Shown: positions 1-8,905 of the stretch, in pieces
Position numbering within the stretch: position 1 is the stretch's first letter
Layout: each line of letters opens with the position of its first letter
Source of the DNA: Planctomycetota bacterium
GTDB lineage: Bacteria; Planctomycetota; Phycisphaerae; UBA1845
Length of the DNA: 64,000 nucleotides
Assembly (NCBI GenBank): GCA_029558835.1
Contig: JAKQDH010000092.1
Location: 16,822 to 80,821, forward strand
Direction: 5' to 3'
The notes under the pieces: model-generated
What the model was told of the DNA's origin: nothing
Database searches by the model: none
What the model saw: the letters and a program-made list of their open reading frames with translations, nothing else
Translations under genes and position numbers: made by a program

Positions 1-2672
1 CCCTGCGTTTCCGCATCCTGGTGGCGTCGCAGCCGGACTTCTCGGATGCCGTCACGGCGCTCGACCGGACGCGGGAAGACGTTCCCAACCCCGGCAACGA
101 CTTTGAGACCTATGACTTTCGGCAGCTTCGCGGACGCTACGTACGCCTGGTGGCGACGCGGCTGCGCGAGCGTGATCCGGGTCACTACGGGTTGGCACTG
201 GCGGAGTTGCAGGTGGTGTCGGCCAACCGTAGCGTCGCCGTGGGCAAGGCAGTCTCCGCCTCCGACAGCATTGAGCGGCCCGAGTGGTCCACCCGCTTCC
301 TCGTCGACAGCGACCTGAAGTCACACGGCTTCACCGGGCTGGACCCGTTGCCGCCGCCGCTGCTGCGCAAGACGTTTCGCCTCCCCGAGGACGACACAGC
401 CCGGCGGGCAGTGGTGTACGTGACGGCCCTGGGGTTGTACGAGCTGCGCCTCAACGGGCGGCGCGTCGGCGACCATCAGCTTGCGCCGGAGTGGACGGAT
501 TATCATAAACGAGTGCAGTACCAGACGTTTGAGGTCACGGAGCTGCTGAGGCGGGGCGACAACGTGATCGGCGCCCAACTCGCGGACGGCTGGTACGCCG
601 GACGGGTGGGATTGACGCACATCGTGCCCGGCGGTCGGCCGCGGGCGCTCTACGGGCGACAGCCGCGCCTGCTGCTGCAACTGGAAGTCGAGTATGGGGA
701 CGGGCGGTGCGAGCGCGTGCTGTCGGATGCGTCCTGGCGCTGCACGACCGGCGGGCCGCTGCGCGCGGCCGATCTGCTGGACGGCGAGGTCTACGACGCC
801 CGGCAGGAGATGCCGGGCTGGGACCAGGCGGGCTTCGACGATTCGAGCTGGTCGGCGGCCGGCGCGCTCGAGGCGCTTGTACCGCAGGCCCGGCTGGCGG
901 TTCAACCCAATGAGCCGATTCGGATCACTCGCGAGATCGTCCCCGTGTCCGTGCGGGAGGCGGCGCCGGGCGTTCATGTATTCGACCTGGGGCAGAACTT
1001 CGCCGGCTGGTGTCGCCTCAAGGTGCAAGGCCCGGCCGGGCGGACGGTGACGCTGCGGCACGCCGAAGTACTCAACCCCGACGGCACGATCTACACCGAC
1101 AACCTGCGCGCCGTCGCGGCCACCGAACGCTACACGCTGCGCGGCACGGGTGTCGAAGTGTACGAGCCGCGCTTCACGTACCACGGCTTCCGCTACGTCG
1201 AAGTCGCAGGCTTGACCGAACCGCCCTCGACCGACGCCCTCGTCGGCTGCGTCGTGCACTCAGACGCCCGCCCCGTGGGGGAGTTCGACTGTTCCGAACC
1301 GCTGCTCAACCGGCTCTGGCAGAACATTGTCTGGACGCAGCGTGCCAACCTGCACGGCGTGCCCACCGACTGCCCGCAGCGTGATGAGCGCCTGGGCTGG
1401 ACCGGCGACATCCTCGCTTTTGCACAGACCGCGTGCTTCAGCATGGACATGGCGGCGTTCCTTACGAAGTGGATTCCGGACCTGCGCGACGCCCAGGCCG
1501 CCGACGGGCGCTACCCTGACTTCGCTCCCCACCCCTTCGATCCTGAGGCGCGCTTCTCCGGCGTGGCGGCCTGGGGTGACGCCGGGGTGTTCGTTCCCTG
1601 GTGTCACTACCGCAACTACGGCGACCGACGCCTGCTCGAGCAACACTTCGACTCGGCCCGCCGCTGGGTCGATTGGATTCAACGGAACAACCCCGACCTG
1701 CTCTGGAAGAACCAGCGCGGCAACGACTACGGCGACTGGCTCAACGCCGATACGCTGAAGCTGGCGGGCTGGCCGGAGACGGGGGCCGCGATGCCGAAGG
1801 ACGCCTTCGCCACGGCCTTCTTCGCCCGCTCCGCTCAACTCGTCGCCCAGATGGCCGAGGTGCTGGGCCGAACCGACGACGCCCGGCGCTACGCCCAACT
1901 GGCCGGCGACGTCGGCCGGGCCTTCCAGCAGGCCTACGTCGATGCGGAGGGGGGCATGAGTGGTGATACACAGGCCGGCTATGCCATCGCCCTGGACTTC
2001 GACCTGCTGCCGGAGGCCTTGCGCGCGCCGGCCGTCGAGCGCATGGTCGCGTGTTTCGGCAAGTATGATGGCCAGCTCTCCACCGGCTTCCACAGCACCG
2101 TTCCCTTGATGAATGAGCTGACGCGCGCGGGACGCCTGGACGAGGCTTATCGGCTGGTTACCAATCGGAAGATGCCGTCGTGGGGCTACGCCATCGACCA
2201 CGGCGCGACCACCATCTGGGAGCGCTGGGACGGCTACGTCGAGGGGCGCGGTTTCCAGGATCCTGGGATGAACTCGTTTGCCCACTACGCCCTGGGGTCC
2301 GTCGGCGAGTGGATGTTCCGTACGATCATCGGCATCAACCCCGATCCCGCGGTTCCCGCTTACAGGCACTTCATCCTCCGGCCGCAGCCGGGCGGGGGCT
2401 TGACGTGGGCGCAGGGCGCGTACCACTCGATTCGCGGGCGCATCGCGTGTGCCTGGCGGCTCGACGATGCCCGGATCACGGTGACAGTCACGGTCCCGGC
2501 GAACACGTCGGCCACCCTGTACCTGCCGACGGGGAATCCCCAGACTGCGCTGGAGAGCGGCCGGCCCGTTGCCCAGGCAACCGGCGTGCGCGTCGTGGAC
2601 ACGACCGGCAACGCCCTGGCATGCGAACTGGAGGCCGGGCAGTACGAGTTCTCCGCCGAACTTGCGAAATGA
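1..2672 (+). CDS. Alpha-L-rhamnosidase (GH78), 5' end outside window
   Basis: Hydrolyses terminal alpha-L-rhamnose from glycans, probably outside the cytoplasm. The reading frame is open to the left edge of the window (in-frame LRFRIL precedes the first GTG), so the start and any signal peptide are missing. About 885 residues are visible. The first ~80 look like a discoidin-type carbohydrate-binding segment (RYVRLVATRLR, then ALAELQVVS). Rhamnosidase N-terminal beta domains follow, and then the (alpha/alpha)6 catalytic domain, with the family signature DCPQRDERLGWTGD near residue 450 and TIWERWDGY near residue 730. A C-terminal beta domain ends the protein. The acidic residues of the DERLGW block are the known catalytic and substrate-binding region of GH78. 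The next gene is convergent, on the minus strand. Confidence 0.93.
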   Translation, partial: LRFRILVASQPDFSDAVTALDRTREDVPNPGNDFETYDFRQLRGRYVRLVATRLRERDPGHYGLALAELQVVSANRSVAVGKAVSASDSIERPEWSTRFLVDSDLKSHGFTGLDPLPPPLLRKTFRLPEDDTARRAVVYVTALGLYELRLNGRRVGDHQLAPEWTDYHKRVQYQTFEVTELLRRGDNVIGAQLADGWYAGRVGLTHIVPGGRPRALYGRQPRLLLQLEVEYGDGRCERVLSDASWRCTTGGPLRAADLLDGEVYDARQEMPGWDQAGFDDSSWSAAGALEALVPQARLAVQPNEPIRITREIVPVSVREAAPGVHVFDLGQNFAGWCRLKVQGPAGRTVTLRHAEVLNPDGTIYTDNLRAVAATERYTLRGTGVEVYEPRFTYHGFRYVEVAGLTEPPSTDALVGCVVHSDARPVGEFDCSEPLLNRLWQNIVWTQRANLHGVPTDCPQRDERLGWTGDILAFAQTACFSMDMAAFLTKWIPDLRDAQAADGRYPDFAPHPFDPEARFSGVAAWGDAGVFVPWCHYRNYGDRRLLEQHFDSARRWVDWIQRNNPDLLWKNQRGNDYGDWLNADTLKLAGWPETGAAMPKDAFATAFFARSAQLVAQMAEVLGRTDDARRYAQLAGDVGRAFQQAYVDAEGGMSGDTQAGYAIALDFDLLPEALRAPAVERMVACFGKYDGQLSTGFHSTVPLMNELTRAGRLDEAYRLVTNRKMPSWGYAIDHGATTIWERWDGYVEGRGFQDPGMNSFAHYALGSVGEWMFRTIIGINPDPAVPAYRHFILRPQPGGGLTWAQGAYHSIRGRIACAWRLDDARITVTVTVPANTSATLYLPTGNPQTALESGRPVAQATGVRVVDTTGNALACELEAGQYEFSAELAK

Positions 2673-2702
2673 GCGTAGGCGGCCCGGGCCCGTGGCGGGT
2701 GG

Positions 2703-2723
2703 CCCAGGTCCTTGGGACCTGGG
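2703..2723. terminator. Perfect hairpin after the rhamnosidase gene
   Basis: A 9-bp perfect stem (CCCAGGTCC/GGACCTGGG) closes on a 3-nt loop, 31 bases past the rhamnosidase stop codon. It lies between two convergent genes. There is no T-tract, so an intrinsic terminator is only a possibility; it may equally be one of the small palindromic repeats of this genome. Confidence 0.35.
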
Positions 2724-2750
2724 GGACTGATGAAGCACGCGACTCTTGAA

Positions 2751-2790
2751 CCCCTCTCCCTTCCAGGGAGAGGGGCTGGGGTGAGGGTGG
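2751..2790. repeat. CCCTCTCC-type hairpin repeat, copy 1
   Basis: An inverted repeat of the form CCCCTCTCCC...GGGAGAGGGG followed by GGGGTGAGGG. The same element occurs at 24054, 51760, 53033 and 53132, always between genes. Confidence 0.75.
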
Positions 2791-2869
2791 AAGACGCAAG
2801 GGCGCACACAGGGCGCAGCAGCATGCTCACCCGCAACTTGCGTCGCGGTGAAAGCCTGGCACCCGGCAC

Positions 2870-3826
2870 TCAGATGCGCACGTTCAGCAGCGGTTTGCAG
2901 AGCAGCGCGCACAGCAGCGACACGACGAAGAAGTACGCGACCCACCAGTCACTGCCGCTGGTCCACGAGTCCCGCGGCGGGTAGTCGATCCGGATGGACT
3001 GCACCGGGCAGTCCGCGGCCAGGGGGCGCTCTGCCGGATGCAGGATCATCGTGGTCCAGCCGGGTCCGGGGCGGACCGCGCTGACGCGCATCAGGCCGGT
3101 GCCGACGGCCAGTTCCTTGGTCACCTGCTGACCACCCGCGTCGAAGATGATTTGATGATAGCCGGGCGTCGTCGCGCGGATGCCGAAGACCAGCTCGCGC
3201 AGGCTCGTCGCCCGCACCGGCGGACCGGTGAGCACCGCGCCGGCCACGTCCGTCACCTCGACGGCCGGCAACGGCGCGTCCGGCTCGCCTCCCAGCTTGA
3301 GCGTTACAAGCGTCTCTTCGCCAACCGCCAGCGGGCGATGCTGATACCACAGCCCCATCTGCCCCAGCAGCAGCAGCATGGGTACCAGCATCACGAGCAG
3401 GGGGAACAGCGAATAGCGCAGCAGCTTCGCGGCCGACCAGATCACCCGCCCCTGGGCCTTGAACATCCCGCGCAGGTCGTACTTGAACAGCTTGATGGCC
3501 AGCAGGTTCGCCTTGATGCAGTCGCGCACACGCCCGATGGCCTGCTGATTGGAGGTGTACTTGAAGGCGACCAGCAGCAGGACGCCGACCCCGGCCGAGA
3601 GAAGCGTGTTCGACAGCCAGCCGGGCAATACTGCCACCGGCGCCAGCAGCACCCGCGCGACCGGGCTGCAAACGGCGTTGAGCCACGTGAACACGGGGGC
3701 GAGCGCCGGATTGGCCGCCTGCCCTGCCCAGACGAACGGGGCGCCCAAGTACGCCAAGCCGTCGTGCCAGAGCCACTGCACGGCGTCACCGACGGTCAGC
3801 AGGAGCCAGTTGATTGCTTCCACCAT
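2870..3826 (-). CDS. Polytopic membrane protein, possibly YidC/EMC3 (DUF106)-like
   Basis: About 318 residues, starting at the ATG of MVEAINWLL; the frame runs open further upstream but that part is not membrane-like. Hydrophobic segments lie near residues 60-77 (LLSAGVGVLLLVAF), 115-145 (LFPLLVMLVPMLLLLG) and the C-terminus (VAYFFVVSLLCALLC). Between the first two is a basic amphipathic stretch (NQQAIGRVRDCIKANLLAIKLFKYDLRGMFKAQGR region) reminiscent of the cytoplasmic hairpin of YidC/Oxa1/EMC3 proteins. A beta-rich soluble domain follows. The YidC-superfamily idea is inference from this layout; I cannot confirm it. It is the last gene of a minus-strand run, 19 bases after the 61-residue gene, which argues for shared function with the phosphodiesterases upstream. 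Confidence 0.6.
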   Translation of the reverse strand: MVEAINWLLLTVGDAVQWLWHDGLAYLGAPFVWAGQAANPALAPVFTWLNAVCSPVARVLLAPVAVLPGWLSNTLLSAGVGVLLLVAFKYTSNQQAIGRVRDCIKANLLAIKLFKYDLRGMFKAQGRVIWSAAKLLRYSLFPLLVMLVPMLLLLGQMGLWYQHRPLAVGEETLVTLKLGGEPDAPLPAVEVTDVAGAVLTGPPVRATSLRELVFGIRATTPGYHQIIFDAGGQQVTKELAVGTGLMRVSAVRPGPGWTTMILHPAERPLAADCPVQSIRIDYPPRDSWTSGSDWWVAYFFVVSLLCALLCKPLLNVRI

Positions 3827-3845
3827 TCGACGCCTGCCGGCTCGC

Positions 3846-4031
3846 TTACTCGATGTACCCCAGCCCGCGGAGACGCTCCTCGACCTGCTTGGCGTCGTCG
3901 GCGGGGCCGATCCGGGCAAGTTCCTTCTCGATCAGGTGGACGATGAACTCCTCGGTGCTGGCGTAGCCCGCGGCCTGGGCGACCTGGCGGGCGCGTTCGT
4001 ACAGATGCGGATCGAGCTTGATTTTGGGCAC
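3846..4031 (-). CDS. 61-residue protein with RLRGLGYI tail
   Basis: Starts at a GTG with AAAGGAG nine bases upstream. The sequence begins PKIKLDPHLYERARQVAQAAGY, resembling a ribbon-helix-helix strand plus helices (strand KIKLD, then two helices), but a DNA-binding role is not established. It ends EERLRGLGYIE. The same RxxLxxLGY(I/V) motif lies near the C-termini of the two alkaline-phosphatase-superfamily proteins at 8906-10447 and 10444-11982. It is packed between the Tat-exported phosphodiesterase (27 bases) and the membrane protein (19 bases), so it is probably co-transcribed. Function unknown; a partner or regulator of the membrane and phosphodiesterase proteins is a guess. Confidence 0.7.
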   Translation of the reverse strand: MPKIKLDPHLYERARQVAQAAGYASTEEFIVHLIEKELARIGPADDAKQVEERLRGLGYIE

Positions 4032-4058
4032 GAAAGCGAACTCCTTTCCCGACCCCGG

Positions 4059-6101
4059 CTACGGGGCCGGCGGGGACAGGATACTGCGTCCCACCATCTC
4101 CGGCGGCGCGGCGACGCCGAATTGCGCCAGAATCGTCGGCGCCAGGTCCTCCAGTTGCGGTCCCTCGGCCGCCAGCGGGCGATTGGCGAACACCACTCCC
4201 GGTACGTCCTCGGCCGCCTGGCAATGATCCGCACACCACGCCGAGTTGTTGTCCGCGAGCACGCTCTTGCCCATCTCGCCCAGCACGGATCCCCACGACA
4301 CGCGGTAGTCACGGTGATACCCGACGATGAGATCGGGTGCCGACGCCGCCTGGGGGCCCCGATACACCTGCTCGGCCCGATACACCTTGCGGATCACCGG
4401 GGCACCATCCTGATCGCGCACCGCCTCCAGCTTGGCCGCCAGTTCGTCCAGCAACGCCTCCCGCTGCGGACCGGGCTCGACGATGCCGTCGCGCTCCCGC
4501 CCTCTCAGGTTCAAGTACAGACTGTTAAGTCCCAGCCCGTACGCGCGGGTGCGATACCAGTCCACGCCGCCCAGCAGCGAGGTCGCGTCGCCCGGGTGAA
4601 TGTACCCTTCCTGGCGCAGCCAACTACATAGATTGAACTGCCGCCGGAAGTTGCCCATGCCGTGATCGCTCATCACCAGCAGCGTGGCCGTCTCGCCGTA
4701 GCGGGCCAGCAGGTCGGCGACGATGCCGTCCATCTTCCGGTACAGTTCCTTCACTCGTTCGTGGCCCGCCCGTGCCTGCTCGGCGTCGCGCACGGGGTGC
4801 TTCTGCTCGGAGTCCCACCAGAACATGTGCGGCTGCAAGTCCGTGCAGGCGAAATAGAAGAACAGCATGCCGTCATCGTAGTGCCGCAGGGCGTATTCTA
4901 ATAGTTCGCGGCGCTCCTGCAACACGAAATCGGCTTGGGCGGCGTACTCTTCATCCGTGAAGACGCCGTTGGAGAGCGCTTTATGGTCTTCCTGGAAACC
5001 GGCCGTGTAGAACCGCCCCAGGTCGTCGGCAATCCGCCGCACAAACCCCGGCGGCTCGGAGATCGGCAGCGCCGGGTCAGCGGGGTCGATGTTGATCGGC
5101 GTCACGTACAACCGGAACCTCGGCCCGACCTCCTGTAAATAGAAACGGCAGATGCCGCTCTGGTGCTCGTCGGGCAGGAAGCTCGGCATGCGCAAACGGA
5201 ACTTCAGTCGGACCCAGCGGCTCCACTGGCCGCGACGCAGCAGCAGACGCTGACCCTGCACGTCGATCACGGCCGACTGCGCGTCGAGGTCGCGGTGGAC
5301 CGCGAAATCAACCGTCGTCGGGGCGGGGTTCTTCAGGAGGGTGTTGGTCGGGCCGGTAATGCGCCCCCGCGCCGTGTCCTGTTGGAAGGTCAGTCCCCTG
5401 CGCAGGCCGCCGGCCTCCGGGCGCGGCTCCGCGGGACCATGCTCACAGAAGAACTGATACGTACCGTATGTCCCGAGCATGTCGGGCGTCCCCAGCCCCG
5501 CCAGAGCGCGATGGTGGCCATGTTGCGACGGGGTTGCGGGATAATTGGAAGGAATCTCATACACATGCGTCGACACGCCGGCCCCGTCCAGGTAGTCCCA
5601 GAAGGGGGTGCCCTGCCGGAAGATCACCGGGCGGGCGGGATCGTGACCGAACGGCCAGCAGGGAATCTGCAGCTTGTGCTCGCCCACCTCCCAGTAGCCG
5701 CTGCCGCGCGAGTTGCCGGCGGCTGCAAACATGGGCATGTACTGCTGGGCGGGATCACGGTGGATGAAATCAAAGATGCCGTGCACGCCCGGGCCGGCTC
5801 CCACGATGAAACTGGAGAACGCCACCGGCGTCTGCGGCGGGATGCTGGTCCCCAGGCGGCGATAGCCCCCGGCCGCCCGCAGGCTGCTGAGGGCAGGCAG
5901 CTCACCGGCGTCCATCATCCGTTCGGTGAGGAACGGGTCCATGCCGTCGAAGCCGATGACGATGACCTTGCCGCCCCGCCCCGCGCGTGAGCTTCGCCCC
6001 CGCGCGCCGGCCGGTTGCCAACCGCTCGCCACCCCGGCCGCCAGCGCGGCCGACGTCTTCAGAAACTCCCGCCGGCCGAGGGCGCGCTTACGACCCGACA
6101 T
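4059..6101 (-). CDS. Tat-exported type I phosphodiesterase/nucleotide pyrophosphatase family protein
   Basis: Alkaline-phosphatase-superfamily enzyme (PF01663-like), 680 residues, with a twin-arginine signal at the N-terminus (RREFLKTSAALAAGVASG). Visible metal and catalytic motifs: GFDGMDP (Asp52), the nucleophile region QTPVAFSSF with Thr91, SDHGMG, and ADHC near the C-terminus. It presumably cleaves or transfers a phosphodiester-linked group outside the cytoplasm; the substrate is unknown. A strong GAAGGAGG site sits six bases before the ATG, and the start overlaps the end of the upstream paralogue by 14 bases, so translational coupling is likely. The paralogue shares the whole catalytic layout but has a membrane anchor instead of a Tat signal. 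Confidence 0.88.
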   Translation of the reverse strand: MSGRKRALGRREFLKTSAALAAGVASGWQPAGARGRSSRAGRGGKVIVIGFDGMDPFLTERMMDAGELPALSSLRAAGGYRRLGTSIPPQTPVAFSSFIVGAGPGVHGIFDFIHRDPAQQYMPMFAAAGNSRGSGYWEVGEHKLQIPCWPFGHDPARPVIFRQGTPFWDYLDGAGVSTHVYEIPSNYPATPSQHGHHRALAGLGTPDMLGTYGTYQFFCEHGPAEPRPEAGGLRRGLTFQQDTARGRITGPTNTLLKNPAPTTVDFAVHRDLDAQSAVIDVQGQRLLLRRGQWSRWVRLKFRLRMPSFLPDEHQSGICRFYLQEVGPRFRLYVTPINIDPADPALPISEPPGFVRRIADDLGRFYTAGFQEDHKALSNGVFTDEEYAAQADFVLQERRELLEYALRHYDDGMLFFYFACTDLQPHMFWWDSEQKHPVRDAEQARAGHERVKELYRKMDGIVADLLARYGETATLLVMSDHGMGNFRRQFNLCSWLRQEGYIHPGDATSLLGGVDWYRTRAYGLGLNSLYLNLRGRERDGIVEPGPQREALLDELAAKLEAVRDQDGAPVIRKVYRAEQVYRGPQAASAPDLIVGYHRDYRVSWGSVLGEMGKSVLADNNSAWCADHCQAAEDVPGVVFANRPLAAEGPQLEDLAPTILAQFGVAAPPEMVGRSILSPPAP

Positions 6102-8286
6102 GCGCCACCTCCTTCGCCTGCCCGCCTGCCGCCGGCTCGGCGGCGTCGATGCCGAGTACCTTGCCGTCCAGGTGCCTGGGCACGTCCACCCCGAAGAGGC
6201 TCAGGATCGTCGGGGCGAAGTCGGTCATGCGCGGCCCCTCCGTGGTGATGCGCCGGTTGCAGAGCAGCACACCGGGCACGAGGGGCGGGTCGATGCAGTG
6301 GTCGGCGCTCCACGCTTTCCGGTTGTCGTGGAACACGGTGTCCGTGATGTCCCCGATGGCCGCCTCCCAGGACACGCGGTAACCTTCATTGTAACCAACC
6401 AGCACGTCCGGCGCGTTCTCCGTATAGGGGCCGACATAAGAGTCATACGCGTTGTACGCCTTTACCACTGCCACGTCGTCATGCCGGGGGTCGCGCAGGC
6501 CGGTGAGCTTCGTACACAGTTCGGCCCGCAACGCGGCCGCCTCCGCGCCGGGCTTCACGATGCCCTGCCGCTCGCGCCCTTCCAGGTTCAGATAGATGCC
6601 CGCCAGGCCCAGGGCATACGCGCGGGTGCGCGACCAGTCCACGGTGGCCAGGTACTTTCTGCCTGCCGGCGGCTCCTTGAGGTGCAGGTATCCGTTGTCA
6701 ATCAGCCAGCGGTTCAGGTCGACCCCATAGCGGAAGCTCTTGCACCCATGATCGCTGATGACGAAGAGTACAGTATCCTCGTCGTCGCACTTGGCCAAGG
6801 CGCGGCCCACGACGCGGTCCATGCGCTCGAACATCTCCGGGATGGCGTCGCGCAGACGCGGTTCTCCGAAGCCCTCGTGCGCCGGATGCCGTGGATCGAG
6901 ATAACGCCAGAACATGTGCTGAATGCGGTCCGAGCCGTCGAACACGCACACCACCAGACCGCGCCGTACCTTGTTCAGCGCATCGAAGAACATGACCTCG
7001 CGTTCAGCATCGCCCTCCACGCACTGGTGCAGGAAACCCGGGTCTTGCAGGATGCGCTCGTTATGAGCCCAGGTATCCTCCGCCAATCCCAGCGTGGCGA
7101 ACGGCCCTTGCGCCTTGGCGAGATACGTGGAGAACACGCACGGGTGTGAAATCGGCAGGGCCGGCTGCGCCGGGTCGAGCTGCAGCGGTGTAACGTATAA
7201 CTCGAAGTGCGGCTCCGTGGACAACAGTAGAAACTGGCAGATGCCGTGCACCTTGGTCCCCGGTGCCGCGCGAAAGTGGAAACGGATCCACGGCGTGTAC
7301 TCACCGCGCATAAGCGTGTGCTTCGTGCCGCACAGCTTCAACTCCACAGAGTCAGGCCGACCGTTGAAGGTAACGGTGAACGGAGCGCGCATGACCTCCT
7401 CATCCGCACGCAGGGGATTGCGCGGTCCGATCAGGTGCGCCGCAATCACCTTGCCCTGCCGCTGGACGCGGATGCGCTCCCCGCCGGTGTAAATGTCCTC
7501 CGCCTCGGGTCGGGTGGTGTAGAAACTGAACGTCCCCTGGCTGCCGCGCAGGTCCGGCACACACATGGCCGACAGCAGCGTCCCGCGGAACTTCTCCGGC
7601 GGAAACGTGATGGGCATGCGGATGATGCTGCTGAAGATGCCGTGCGCGCCGAGGTCGTTCCAGAACGGCCGGCCCTTGCGCAGCAAACGCACCTCGGGTT
7701 TCCCCAGCGGCACGCGGTAGGGACCCAGCCGCACGGTGCGCGTGCTGCCGCCGATGTGCACGCTGGAAAGCACCGGCACGTACCCCTTGCGATCCACGGT
7801 GAGGAAGTCGAAGACGTTGTGTTTGCCCGGATTGCAGCCGGTCAGAAACGACGACCAGGCGACCGGGGTCAGGGCCGGCAGGGTCGTTCGTAACCGGCAG
7901 TATGTCCCCATCTCCGCCAGGCGAGCGAAGTTCGGCAGCCGCCCCTCGGCCATATACTTCTCGAGCAGGGTCGGCTCCAGCCCGTCGAGCCCGAGCACGA
8001 CCACGCGCTTAACCCGGCTGCGGGCAAACGCCCGCCGGCCCCGGATTGCCCGCACGACCCACCGCACCGGCCAGGTGAGCAAGGTCAGCAACGCCGAGGC
8101 CATGGCCGCCAGCACCGCCAGGAACGAACCCAGCACCGCGAAGCCCGCCCCGGGCCCGATGTACCCGAAAGCCGGGGCGGTCACCGCCAGCATCAGTACG
8201 GCGCCGAGCGCAATTGTGCGCCCATCCGGATATCCGAGCCCCGCGCGGGCGGCGGCCCGGCACGTTCTCAGTGTCTTCGGCGTCAT
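6088..8286 (-). CDS. Membrane-anchored type I phosphodiesterase/nucleotide pyrophosphatase family protein
   Basis: About 732 residues from the ATG of MTPKTLRTC; the frame is open upstream but that part only translates hairpin repeats. The N-terminus has two hydrophobic segments (residues ~25-40 and ~47-78) separated by YIGPGAG, a Gly-rich motif that I recall from planctomycete phosphodiesterases. The catalytic domain follows: GLDGLEP (Asp101), the nucleophile region LTPVAWSSF (Thr140), DRIQHMFW, SDHGCKSF and SADHC. It is a paralogue of the gene just downstream, which it overlaps by 14 bases. The domain probably faces the periplasm while held at the membrane. Substrate unknown; lipid-linked phosphodiesters are plausible because the neighbours are polyprenyl-dependent GT-C-like proteins. 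Confidence 0.87.
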   Translation of the reverse strand: MTPKTLRTCRAAARAGLGYPDGRTIALGAVLMLAVTAPAFGYIGPGAGFAVLGSFLAVLAAMASALLTLLTWPVRWVVRAIRGRRAFARSRVKRVVVLGLDGLEPTLLEKYMAEGRLPNFARLAEMGTYCRLRTTLPALTPVAWSSFLTGCNPGKHNVFDFLTVDRKGYVPVLSSVHIGGSTRTVRLGPYRVPLGKPEVRLLRKGRPFWNDLGAHGIFSSIIRMPITFPPEKFRGTLLSAMCVPDLRGSQGTFSFYTTRPEAEDIYTGGERIRVQRQGKVIAAHLIGPRNPLRADEEVMRAPFTVTFNGRPDSVELKLCGTKHTLMRGEYTPWIRFHFRAAPGTKVHGICQFLLLSTEPHFELYVTPLQLDPAQPALPISHPCVFSTYLAKAQGPFATLGLAEDTWAHNERILQDPGFLHQCVEGDAEREVMFFDALNKVRRGLVVCVFDGSDRIQHMFWRYLDPRHPAHEGFGEPRLRDAIPEMFERMDRVVGRALAKCDDEDTVLFVISDHGCKSFRYGVDLNRWLIDNGYLHLKEPPAGRKYLATVDWSRTRAYALGLAGIYLNLEGRERQGIVKPGAEAAALRAELCTKLTGLRDPRHDDVAVVKAYNAYDSYVGPYTENAPDVLVGYNEGYRVSWEAAIGDITDTVFHDNRKAWSADHCIDPPLVPGVLLCNRRITTEGPRMTDFAPTILSLFGVDVPRHLDGKVLGIDAAEPAAGGQAKEVAHVGS

Positions 8287-8905
8287 GGGTGCCGTGCTTT
8301 CCCGCGACCCCAGTCGCGGGCAAGCATGCCTCTGCTGCCGCACGACATGCCCACCCCCGCCTGCGGCGGGTGAGGGCATGGCACGCGCCACGCTGAACAG
8401 GCACGAAACCCGCGGCGCGCTGGCGTCGCGGCATTCCCCACGGTGATGTAGCCTCAAACCTGCACGTCGCACTGCTTTACTCACTTCCGCAGGGCGGCTT
8501 CACCCGCCGCGGTGGGACTGCCGTCGAAGCCCTGGGTCAGGGATTCTACCCCACAAACGGCCGCTGCGTCCTGCCCTGGAGCCCACGGGTGGGACGCCCG
8601 TGCCACGGGTCGTGCCACCCGCGGACGGGAGGCCCGTGCCACGGCATCACTGATGAGTTTGTAGTGCAACGGGGCGCCGCCTTCAAACGGAAAAACGGCT
8701 CGTGAATCGTGTGCACCACGCCCGCGCGTGGCGCGACATGCCCACCGCGACGGGGCGGCACGCTGCGGTTGGAGCCAGGCACGCGATTGGCGGCGGGCAT
8801 GCCGGCCCTGGGCTCGGGCACAGCCGCCCGTCGGACCGGGCGTCCCCGGCGACGGGTCGCTTTCCGCAGCAACCAGTACGCACCGGGGGTGGGGAGGCAG
8901 GGGGG
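8287..8905. other. 619-base gap filled with hairpin repeats
   Basis: No convincing gene. It contains a perfect hairpin at 8301-8320 (CCCGCGAC/GTCGCGGG), a second near 8352-8372 (CACCCCCGCC...GGCGGGTG), and a pair of direct repeats at 8582-8644. It separates the two 'sulfatase' genes from the two phosphodiesterase genes within an otherwise tight minus-strand run. It may split the cluster into two transcription units. Confidence 0.6.
8582..8644. repeat. Paired GCCCGTGCCACGG repeats
   Basis: Two near-identical units of the form CC(A/G)CGG(G/A)...GGGA(C/G)GCCCGTGCCACGG stand side by side, each able to form a hairpin with the neighbouring CGTGCCACCCG sequence. They lie in the gap between the two halves of the phosphodiesterase cluster. 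Confidence 0.6.

Noticed and set aside
1260..2945. Long minus-strand open frame (561 residues) opposite the rhamnosidase
   Set aside because: It is the antisense shadow of a well-conserved GH78 gene; its translation shows no family motif and is rich in Arg, Gly and Pro as expected from GC-rich antisense frames.
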